NCBI RefSeq assembly: GCF_963662255.1
Contig: NC_085073.1
Location: 3,162,001-3,226,000, forward strand
DNA from: Cinclus cinclus
Lineage: Eukaryota > Chordata > Aves > Passeriformes > Cinclidae
Length of the DNA stretch: 64,000 nucleotides
Reading direction: 5' to 3'
Position numbers and translations under genes: made by a program. Every line of letters begins with the position of its first letter. Position 1 is the first letter of the stretch. Of the stretch, positions 47,406 to 61,640 are shown in pieces. The notes below the pieces were generated by a model. That model had not been told where the DNA came from and searched no databases. It worked only from the letters and a program-made list of their open reading frames with translations.

Positions 47406-49568
47406 ATAACTGCACAAAGCAGCAGAGATGAGAGGGGGGTTTTCTTTGCCTGACCGGAGCAGATTACAGCAAGCATTTAGAGCCGAGGTTCAATCCACGG
47501 CTCTGTGGAGGACACAGACAGGCAGCCGGAACGGGGGTGACCCATGGGGGCCCCCCCAGCCCCTTCCCGTGGGGCCACGCCGCCGCCTCAGGCCTTATCT
47601 GGGACAGAACAGGAGATGAAAAGCAATTTGTGGTTTTCGCTGCCTGGCGCGGCCGTGTTTACTTGCTGAGAGGGCAAAATGAAATCTTAAAACCCTAAAA
47701 GCTACGTGAGTTCAGTAACAAGGGGAAATCCAGGTGCGGCACGGCGGCACAGCCGCGGTGTCTCAGCCACCGACACTCGACCTCTCCGCTGCTGCTCTTG
47801 GCTCCACTCGTGTTTTGCAAAGTATTTCACCCAAACTGCGCTCGCAGCAGCGGCACCCGCGGGCGGAAACCGCTGCGATGCCGAGCGGAGACAGCGCGCC
47901 GGGGCGGCATCTCCACCCCGGCCTCGGCCAGAGACGGCGGGGGTTGCATTTATGGCCATTCCCAGCGCTCCAGGGGTGGGGCGGCTGCGATGCTGTCGCC
48001 CCCATGGCCGGGGGGCTCATCCAGATGGGCGCATGCGGGACCCCCATCACCGTGTCACCAGCGCCGCGCCACCGCTGTCCGGCACCGCGCGTCCAGCCCG
48101 GCTCAGCTGCTGGTGGAGCCACGAGGTGGCACCAGCCCCACGTCCCCACGGCGATTCCCAACCTCTTGGCAGAGCAAATCCACCGTTCCCTCCCTGCGTG
48201 CGTCAGGAGCGTGTGCCAGTGTCTCTGCCAAGCCCCTGTGCCCGGAAACTTCGCGTCTCCAGCTCCCCAGATCCCTGGGGTTCGGCTTGAGGGGGAAGAT
48301 CTGGAATCCTGCCACACAGAAGCCCAGCGCAGAGATCAGATTTAGGGATTTTGTTGGGATTTGGGTGACGCCAGGCTCACTTCGGAACACACCAGGCACA
48401 CGTGGAGGAAGTATCTGGTTACGGGCTAAGAGGCACACTCGGGTTTCAGCCCCAGCCCCTGTTTACAGCAGGTTTTGGGGGTCAGAGCCATAAGGGAAAG
48501 TGCTGAGGGTCACTGAGAGCTCAGCCCGGTTGGGTGGCAGCAGTAAACATGGCCCGGCTCAGGGCCAGCGCCAATGCCAGTTAATCATTCCAGTTCATGG
48601 AACGAGTTCACAGCAGGACAGCCAGGCCTGGCCACCGCGTTGAAAACACCCTGGGCAGGGAGGGGACACGAGACCCCCCTCACTGCCCTCATGGGGTCAC
48701 TCCTCAGGGATCCATCCCAATCATGGTGACTCTCACATCCCCTCTGACACCTTCAGGGATGGCCCTGTCTCCACCAGCAGCCCGCGTGTCCCAAGCTGGG
48801 CAGTGCTCTGCCAGGAACACGGTGCCATGTGGAGCCATGGACGTGCCCTGGAAAACTAATCAAGCCAGCCTTGCCAATTAGCGCTAGTGAGCAGCTCAGG
48901 ACTTGCTAATTAGTTTAAATTTCCCAGGACTGGTTTCCAAATAAGTCCCCAGGCACCATGCTGAGCTTGGTGACCCAAGGACAGCCGCCAGGCCAGCTTT
49001 TGCAGCCAGGATGTGACCTTGCCTGGTCCTCTACCCCAGCACAGCACCTAGATGTGCCACAGGGCAGTGGTTAGGCCCGGCAAGAGCCACTGCCACCCAC
49101 AGCCTGAGGACACCTCATTACACACAGCAGGGAACTCATTACACCAAAGGGGGCACTCCTTCCAGGACAGCTCTGGGATAAGCAGCCAAAATCCATCCCA
49201 GAAGGGAAGACAAAGGTCAACCCAGTGCCATTATTATGCATCGACCCCAAAATCACTCCATGGGGTCTCCTGTTCACACCCAACGGTGCCAGCACTGCCC
49301 ACACACCACTGGCTACAATGTCATTTGCTGGCACAAACGTGGAATGTCCCTGCCCTAAGGGGAAAAAACCCTATTCTCACAGGGTTCCTGTGCTGTGTCC
49401 CCAAAAGAAAATGGCACTGGGGACATGTGCACATAGATTGACCTGTCTCCACTTGCTCTTGTGGAGTGGAAATTTCAGCACTGCATCCCAAGGAAGCAGG
49501 TGGGGCAGCCAGAAGGAGCTGCAGGGAGATGGTGGCAGCCTGGGGAGTTGGTCTTGGCTCCCTGATTT

Positions 49569-49960
49569 TATAGAACCACAGGATTGTTAAGGTCAGAAAA
49601 GTCCTCTAAGATCATTGAGTCCAACTACTAATCCAGCACTGCCAAGCCCACCACTAGTCCACATCCCCAAGTGCCACAGACACACAGCTTTTAAATCCCT
49701 CCAGGGCTGGTGACTCCATCACTACCCAGGGCAGCCTGTGCCAGTTTCCATGAAGAAATTTTTCCTAATATCCAACCTAAACCTCCCCTGGTGCAACTTG
49801 AAGCCATTTCCTCTTGAATTTGGGCGATGTGATCTCAGAGATAGAACATACACTAGCCAGAGGGGGTTGCTACAGCCCCATCAACATCAGCCCTTGGGGG
49901 GTTTGAGCCCCTCCAGATGGAGAGGACCATCTCTGCAGGCCCAGATTTTAACACCAGATT
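49569..49960 (-). mobile_element. CR1 LINE fragment, ~390 bp
   Basis: AGAACCACAGGATTGTTAAGG, ATCATTGAGTCCAACTACT, ATTTTTCCTAATATCCAACC and TAAACCTCCCCTGGTGCAAC follow CR1 reverse-complement order. It is intergenic, between IL12RB1 and ARRDC2. Confidence 0.88.
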
Positions 49961-51637
49961 AAGATGTTTTGCTCCCAGGCTGAGAAATCTAACCTGTTCT
50001 CCAGTCCCAGGGAAACAGCCCTGCAGAGCCACAGCCTGGCTTTAACATGGGCAGAGGAGGTCACAGCCCTGTAACCCCCTCCCTCATTAATCCGTCCCTT
50101 TCCCAGCCCCTTCCCCCATCCGTACATCCCTCTCCCAACACTTTCCCTGCACCCAGCACCACTTCCTGCTCCCTAAACCCCATCCCGAGAAGAACTGCTG
50201 CCAGTGAGAAGTTTGAGCCAAGCCTGACCACCAGCCATGGCTGGGAGTAGGATTATTTGCTGGGCAAAAAGCCATCACTGCCACCACTTCCACAATGCCA
50301 CCCTCTGCCAGGCAGATTAGGTGACTTAATCCCTAAGCAAACAAACTGATCCCTAGGATTTTTTTTTATTATTATTATATTTAAGCAGAATTCAAGGGCT
50401 GCAGACAGCTCATCTCATCCACCCCCCAAGCACTGCAAAGCCCCCCTGGCAGGATACCTGGCAGTTCCCTGCGGTAGAAAACAGATGGGGAATTTGGGAT
50501 TTTCTTTCCTAAAAAAAAGCTTCTGGGATTCTTCTTCCCCCTCCTCCCCCCCCAAACAAGAATTGATGGCACAGGCAGCCCAGTGGGGAAGGGGCTGCAG
50601 GGCCCACAGCTGGACAGACGGGCACATGTGGACAGAGAGCCTCTGGCCGCAGCTGGGCTCAGCTTGTTTTGAAAGTCACGGGGATTTCAGCGCAGCGTTT
50701 TGCAACCATTCGGTGTCACAACAACAACAACTCGGTTCTACTTCACAAACAGGCCCCGGGGCCGCCCTGGCTCTTTCCTGCTCACGTCAGCTGCAACAGC
50801 CTCACCCGGGCCATGGCTATTTCCAAACCTAGCCGGAAAAAGACTTGAAGCAGCAGCAAAAGTGAATATTTCATCTCCCCCCCAGCCACCGAGAGGGGCT
50901 CAGAGCTGCCCTCGGGCCGGCACTGGATGCTCAGATCACTGCAAACCCCGCCGGGATGCTGCGAGCCCCAGCACGCCAGCTGGGAGGAATGGTTGAAAAA
51001 TCATCTTCTCCCTGCCCGAACGGCCTTGCCATGGCAGGGAGCATTTTCTTCCCTGCAGTTTGAATGTTCTCGGATGGCTGCTCGCAGCCTCAGGGGCAGC
51101 TCAGCCCCTGGCACAGCCGGAGCTTTCCAGGCTTTGGCAGCTGCAAAGCGACTGAATTATAGTTGCCTTTTTTTTGTTTGTTTTCGGTTTGTTTTTTTTT
51201 GTTTGTTTTGTTTTGTTTTGTTCTTTATTTCAACGGAAACTTTGTAATAATAGTAAAAGAAATCATAAACTCAGAGTGTCGGGAGGCGGGCGGCCGCCTC
51301 CGTGCGCTCCCCTGGGTATCGGGTGATCGGGAAGGGGAGGACGCTGCGCCCTTATCGCCACACGCGTTCCCTGCCCCCTTGGCAGCGGAGCCGGCCAGAG
51401 GTTTTGCAGCATAAACATATTTTGCTCAAGCAGACGGCCAGAGTTGAGCTAAGGACAACTCGATAACCAAAGAGCCCCCAAAAAATCGCCTTTTTACAGC
51501 AGCCTCCCCCATCTGTCTCACCCCAGCAAGGCGCCAGCCCAGCTTTGCAGCGATAAACACAGGACCAAGAGCAACCCCCCTTCTCGCAGATCCGTTCCCA
51601 GGGTGTTTACCAGCTCTTTGCAGGCAGATTGACTCTC

Positions 51638-51642
<5 letters not shown>

Positions 51643-51671
<29 letters not shown>
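51643..51671. repeat. Poly(T) tract, 29 bp
   Basis: An uninterrupted T run at the left edge of a CpG-rich block. In minus orientation it would be an A tail, but no retrocopy body was recognised upstream of it. Confidence 0.9.
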
Positions 51672-54600
51672 CACACACCAAAACCGCCGGGAAAGCGGAG
51701 GGAACCGGCTGGAGCCCCTCCGGGACCGTCCGGCAGCGCCGCACCGCCCTCCCCACCGGCACTGCCCGGCGCAGCCACCTCCAACCGGCCCGGACCCCCC
51801 GGGCTATCGCTGCCCCCATCGCTGGGCCGGGATGCTGTGGCATTTACACAGCTGCTCAGCAGGAAAATGCCTCTCCCTGCTCCACATAACCCCTCGCATT
51901 TAAAGAAAACCGCCTTCAGGTTTGCTGAAGAGGTTGGGAGATGGGAGGGGGTTCATTGCAGGCTGCTGGCGATGTGTGGACATCCCTGCGAGCCGGCTTG
52001 GACCCTTCTCCCCACAAACCTAGCTTGGTCTGGTTTTTTAGGGTTTTTTTTTCTGTTGGTTTTTTTTTTTTTATTTCTTTGGTTGAAATCAACTCAAATT
52101 TGCTGCTTGTTGCAGGGTGATAGGGAAGAAAAAAGGAGCACAACCTAGTTTCTGAAGATTTTGAGGTTGGGGCGTGGGCGGGATCAGAGCCGTGGGGTTT
52201 GACAAGGCTGCCCCATCACTCCCGAGGTGACAGGAAGCAGTGAGGGTGACAGCCCCGCACTCTTCACATCTCAGCTGGGGACAGCTGTGTCCCCACTGAC
52301 ACCCAGAGCAGATCACCGGTGACCGTGGTGCCCCTCGCTCCTCCCCGGTGCCACATGCCACACGAGCAAGGTTTTATCTGCGGGGTCACGATGTCGCCGT
52401 GCCACATCCCCCTGGGCACGGCGGGGGCCACTGACCCACCCTGGGTTGGACGGGAATTTCTCCACGATTTGTGAAGCGGCGCCTGGGAATGACGGCAAAC
52501 CCAGCCAGGGTGTGGAGCGGGGCTGGGAGCAAAGTCCCATCGCGCCACATCCCTGGCACAGGGCACGGCCGTGTCACCCGCGTGGCGTGGGAGCCGTGCC
52601 CCGTCCCCAAGCTCCCTGTCTGTGTGCCAACACATCACGTGCCACCGCTGGATGACCCGGGAGGGGAGGAGTTTTTTAAGTGTTGTTGTAGTTTTTTGGT
52701 TTTGTTTTGTTTTGTTTTTAACAAAGCCAAAATATTTGCATCCCCACGGGGACGGCCCTGGGTCACTGAGCACGGAACGCCACACTGGGGTCCCGGCAGG
52801 AGAGGAGACACCCGGCTCCGTGAGGAGGCTCCAGTGCTGGCAGCACCATCCCTGGCGTGGTCCCCAGTGTTTATACATAGACATGTTTGTGCGTGGCACC
52901 GGCCCCTTCCTCGCTCCCAAACAACTGGAGGAAAGTCAAAAAGTCACAAAAATTTTCCATTGCCAGAGGAGAGGAGGGAGCGAGTAGTCACTGTGCAAGG
53001 GGCTGGGCAGTGCCAACAGCGAGGGACCCCAAATATGGGGTCAGAACAACAAAAAAACCCCAAGAGGTTGGTTTTGATATAGTGAATAAATGTGGCGGTT
53101 TGCTGCAAAGATAACACTGGCGGCACCACCGGTGACCATCGGGGTTTGTGGGGTGTCCCGGTGATGTCACCGTGCTCCTGGCACGATGCTCACAGGGGAC
53201 CACAGGATGTGTCACAAGTGCAACACGGCCATCCAGCTGCTCTAGACCCCGTGTTTTTACATTAAAAAAAAACCTGTTTGGAATGAAAAAAAAAAAAAAA
53301 ATCCTGCGGTTTCTCCGCAGTTCTCCCCCGCAGCCGGAGGGGCTCGCTGCCCGCACCGTGCTGGGGAAAAGCTGCGATTCCTGTCGAGCAGGAGGGAAAA
53401 GCCCCGGCGCAGCGATGCGGGGACTTTGCCTGCGGTTTCCGTGGGCGGGAGCAGCTCCGGCAAACAAGCGGCTGAGTCAGCGGGCGGAGGGCGGCCGAGA
53501 TGCCGCCCCGGCATGTCGGGGTGCACGGCTGCTTCCCGGAGCTCTGACAGAGCTCTGCCGCATGAAGGGGAGCCTCAGAATCCCCGATCCCAAAGATGCC
53601 GTCAGGGCCAAGCCATGCCGTCCTCAGCCCTGGTGCTTCTGCAGCGCCCGAGGCTGGAGCCAGCCCAAAGCAAGGCCTGGTGCTGCTGGGGACTGTGTGC
53701 ATCCCCGCGGTGCTCAGGGACACAGTAACTGGGGCTGGGTGCTCCCCGTGCTCCTAAACCTCCGTCAGCACCGACTGCTGCGCCGCAGGGTGCGAGAGCT
53801 GCGAGCCCAGCATCCCACCGGTGCAAAGATGCAGAATTCGGGCAGTGCCTGAACCCAGACCCCAGCGCAGGGACAGAGCGGGGCGTTCCGCTTCTGCCGA
53901 AATCTAGATTTATCACCACCTCCCCGTCCCCCGTGCAAAAGGATCGGCCCCCGGTGGGAGCCCCTGGGCAGGTTCTGGGGTGAGCTGCGCCCCGCAGGGC
54001 TCGGCCCAGCTGGGATGGAGGAAGGCGGTGCTTGTTTTGGGAGCTGGACGGGCGCCCGGGCCGGAGGCAGCAGCGGCGCAGCTAATCCCGGCCCTCGCAG
54101 GGCTGCTCCAGCCCCGGCACATTCTGTCCTCGCCAGCGCCGGGACGGCCACAAGCTTCTCGAGTCACCGTCCCCCGGCAGGGCCGGGCTGGCCCCGCCAC
54201 CGACCCCCCAGGCCACGGGACAACAGCCTCAGCTGCTGGCTGGGGCCACCGCCAGGGCACCGAGCATCCTCCGGGGATGGGGAGGGCTGGGGGAAGGGAG
54301 AGCCCCCCCAAATGCTGCAGAAAGGGCCCGCAGGACCGGGGTGTCCCAGCACACTGCAGAGCTGTGAGCTGCAGAGAGGAGAGGGTTCCCAACAGCCCTA
54401 CGGCCGAGGCAAAGGGGTCCCACAGCTTTGGGACTGAAAAAGCAAAAATGACAGGATAGAGGAGCAGAGCAGGGGCTGGGGGTGTGTTTCCGTGCCCATC
54501 GCAAAGAGCAGATTCTGGCGGATGGTCTGGGTAGCATTTTCCAGCGCACGGGGCCAAGAGCCATAAATAACCCCGGCACAGTAATTGCATCACGCGCCTC

Positions 54601-56374
54601 CTGCCCGGGGTCGGGTCTCGGTGCTGCCGCGGCATCGCCGCGCAGGGCACGGGGCCGTTCCGGCTCAGCAGACCTCCAGGGACCCCAAATCCCCCGTGCC
54701 AATAAACCTGGAACAGCCCGGGCTGTTCAATCAGGACTTTGGAGCCGGGGCAGATAAACAACAGAAGGTTGGAGGGAGCACCGGCTGCACCGCCAGCAGT
54801 TATGAAAGCACTCCCTGGAAGGGTCTGCACCGTGCCCTGCCTCCAAACGTCCAGACGGGGTATTTTTAGCCCCTCCAGGGTTCAGGATCCAGGAGTGCAG
54901 CCCTTTCCTGGAAGGAACCCCAACTTGGCCATACCCTCCCAACATCGCTGCGCTACTGCCCGACTGCAGGAGAAGAACCTGGAGGCGTTCACAAGAATTG
55001 CTGGAGAGATCAGTCCCACAGGGGCACCGGGAGCGCTGCCCATGGGCACGGGGTTCCCCGGCTCAGCATGGCATGTCCCCGTCACCGTGTGATGCGCTTT
55101 CACAGAAAGACACAGCAGGACAGACACGGGGTGCTGGGCGCTCGCCTCCCCCTGCGGCCCTGGGAATAAACAAACGTCCCCTTGTGCAGCTGGGGCAGAT
55201 GATCCGGGGCTGACCAGCAGCCCCCGGCCATACCCTCTGCTCGGTGTTTGCTGGCACAGAATGGGTCCCTTGTGCCAGGCAGGAGCTGGCTGGGATCAGC
55301 CTGGTCACAGGGTTGCTTTTTGGGGCCATATTCACCTGCGGGGTGCAGTGCTCCCCTTTGCGTCCCCTCTGATGTCACCAAAAAAAAAAAATAAACCACC
55401 CCAAGAGGCCACGCAGCACCGGCCATGGCTGCTGCTGCCAGCGGCAGATCCAGACATGATCCCCCCAAATGGGGATGCAAACAAATTCCCTGCGAGGTGG
55501 TTAATCCTCCCCCGGGAAAAATTAATCACAGCACCAGGGATGCCAAATAAAAAAAATTGAATAAAGGTTGCAGGAGCACCAGGTTCTCACAGGCAACCAT
55601 AGGGACAAGTTCTCTCCTCTGGCCCAGGGCAGGAGCACGTGCTCTGATACAGCTGCAAGGGCTGAGCAGCTCAGCAAATTAAAAAAAAAAAAAATAAAGA
55701 GGGGAGTGGGAGGGGGGGAGGGGGGGAAATCACATTCCAGTGGCAGTATTTTTAAGCAGCACAGTCCATGGAAGAGAAAACTAAAGCCCTGATTCAAACC
55801 CTGCCTCGCATGCACTAAGATTTGCCATGCCCAGCAGAAAGGTGGAGCACGGAAATGCTATGAAAAACCAAATTCCAGCCCAAGGAAGCAGGTGAAGGAG
55901 GCTCCCTGCTCTTCCCACATGGCAGCAGCTCCCAGCCAACACAACATAGGGCTGATCCCAACCCTCCTTAGGACTGGCTGAGCCAACACAGGAGTGTCCC
56001 AGCTGGACCTGCTGGGTCCCTGCCAGGCTTCCAGGATAGAGGAAAATGTGTCTGTCCTCCAGGAGCCTGGACACAAACAGGAAGCAAGGGTGGAAAAATA
56101 TAACAGGTTTGCTTGCAGCCCTACATCCAAGGTAATGGGAAAAAATGCCAAAATTGCGCAGATGTGGAGGAGCTGGAGGCTCAAGGGACCAATCCAGTGG
56201 GGAGCAGTGCTGGCCGAGTGACCCAGTTAATCCCAGTGCAGGACTGGGTGGAGGGTGGAGCTGGGTGCCTGCAGGGCAGTAAAGAGAGGAGGGAGCACTC
56301 CCACATCCCAAGAGCCACAGTGTGGCTCCAGACAACGGGAAGCAGAAAGAGGAACGGAAAACTATCCAGGCAAC

Positions 56375-57656
56375 AGTTTGGTTTAAAGAATTTATTTCAG
56401 ACAAAATAATTCCCCACCAAAAAGTTGTACAAAAAGAGTAGAGACAAAGAGTGGTCATTACAAAAGTGTTCACAGATAGAAAAGACTCATCTGAGCAACC
56501 CCAGCACAGAGCTCAAGGCACGCTGGCTTTGGTTGTGCACGGCCAGGGATTGTTTCAGCGAGGGAATGCAAAGGTCCTTGGCCCCCAAACTCTGCTCAGG
56601 TCCCCCTGCAGCAAGCGGGGTCAGCCCCTGGCTCCTCACCACAACATCCAGCTCGCCCTTCCCACTCTGGTTCCCACCCCAGTGAGCACAGGTTGCTGTT
56701 GTGTCCTCACCCCATCAGGGCCTCCGAGCCCCCTATGGGCATCAAAGACTCCCAGCCCTGAAGGATTCATCCCAACTCCACATCTCCCATCAGCACCTGT
56801 GGCTGCCACCAGCCTCAGACTGGGCTTCCCTCTCTCTTCCTTGGCCACCTGCCATAGCTCCAAGCCCCTGTGCTAGTACCAGAGTTTGGGGGCTGGTTTC
56901 AGCCCCATCTTGAGGGAGGCACCAGCACACTGTGCAGGTTTGGTGCTGACACACATGAACCAGCTTTCCTGCTCTTGGTAAATGGCACCAACACTGCCAC
57001 AGGTCATAAATTCATCCACCAAGTCCTTGTATCAGCCCTTGGAGGCCTTTAGAATTTGGTTAAGTGGCTCAAACCATTACCCCTGCAGGTACCCACAGGC
57101 TTGTGGCAAAGATTATCAGCAGTGGCTGAGCCCTCTACTTCATCCAGCCAGAAAAGGACCTTTCACTGCCTTGGGGACCTGCAGTCCTGGTGAGCCACAG
57201 GCAAAGAGCTGCACCTGCATTGCCCCAGGGCCCAACCCTGAACGCCATCCGAACATTCTCCAGTAATCCTGAGAAACGCCTTCAAACTCCTGTTTTCCAC
57301 ACCAGGAGCTGACAGAATTTTTGGAGCACGGCACCGCAGGTGAGGGGAAAGCAATCTCGGCTCGTATTCCCTGTTCTAACCCCAAAATTCCAGGGCAGTC
57401 CTGAACCCTGTGTGTCCTGCCCAGCCCCACACGGAGCTGCTCCACACCGCCAGCCCCTCGTGTTCTCCTACCGTGCCCGGGGCCAGGGCACCGCGCTGGC
57501 TCCGGGCCCGTGGCACAGTCACGACAGGAGTGGCCGAGGGCGGTGAGCGGGGTCGGGGTCTCACATCGCCGTTTCCAGACCCAAGTGCTGTGAGGGTGCA
57601 AGCTGCCATCCCCAGGGATGGTCACGCTGTCACACGCAGCCCATGCCTTCACAAGA
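56375..57656 (-). other. ARRDC2: ARRDC2 3' untranslated region
   Basis: Sequence between the ARRDC2 stop codon and the AATAAA signal on the minus strand. No repeats or coding resemblance noticed. Confidence 0.65.
56391..56396 (-). terminator. ARRDC2: ARRDC2 polyadenylation signal (AATAAA)
   Basis: Canonical AATAAA on the minus strand, ~1.26 kb past the ARRDC2 stop, followed in transcript direction by a U/G-rich stretch (CAAACTGTTGCCTGGATAG). It implies cleavage near 56,370-56,380. Confidence 0.7.
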
Positions 57657-61090
<3,434 letters not shown>

Positions 61091-61204
61091 GCGGAAACGT
61101 GGGCTGGGTAGAGGGGCTGAGCCCTGCCGGTGCTCCGGGGATGACCCCTGGTGCTGCCGGGTCGTTCAGTGCCCCCCCAAGACTCCCTGCAGCTCCCATC
61201 CTTG

Positions 61205-61640
61205 GTCCCCAAGTCCTTCTCTAGCTTCTGTCCTTGCCCCACAAATTTCCCTTCCAGCTCTATCCTTACCCCCCCCAAATTTCCCTTCGAGCTCCATCCT
61301 TGCACCCCAAAACTCCCTTCCAGCTCCTATTCTTGACCCTCAAAATCCCCTTCCAGCTCCCATCCTCGCCCCTCAAACTCCCTTCCAGCTCCTAACCTTG
61401 ACCCCCAAAATCCCCATCTTTGCCCCCCAAAATCCTCATCCTTGCTTCTTAAAATCTCCATCCTCGAACCCCAAGCCCTCTTCTAACTTCCATCCTTGCC
61501 CCCCAGACTTCCCCTCTGCCTCCATCCTTGTCGCCCAAAGCTCCTTTTCAGCTCCCATTTTTGCCCCTCAAGCTCCCTCACCAGCTTCTATCCTTGCCCC
61601 TCAAACTCCCCATGCAGCTCCAGTGCTGACATCCCACCCC
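61205..61640. repeat. ~33-bp minisatellite upstream of ARRDC2
   Basis: Roughly a dozen diverged copies of CCTTGCCCCYCAAAMTCCC plus TTCCAGCTCC-like sequence in plus orientation. It lies about 400 bp upstream of the ARRDC2 ATG. The proline/leucine-rich plus-strand open frame through it is an artefact of the repeat. Confidence 0.85.

Larger units (their letters stand above)
47410..56370. other. Intergenic region between IL12RB1 and ARRDC2
   Basis: About 9 kb separating the 3' ends of two convergent genes. It holds a CR1 fragment (49,569-49,960), homopolymer T and A runs, a GTTTT-type tract (51,168-51,230) and three GC/CpG-rich blocks (about 47,720-48,150, 51,260-51,840 and 53,310-54,250). I recognise no protein-coding exon. 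Long open frames such as minus 53,913-54,830 match no family and follow base composition. Confidence 0.6.

Noticed and set aside
53913..54830. 305-residue minus-strand open frame in the orphan CpG block
   Set aside because: GC-rich DNA has few stops. No domain, no acceptable homology, no splice structure.
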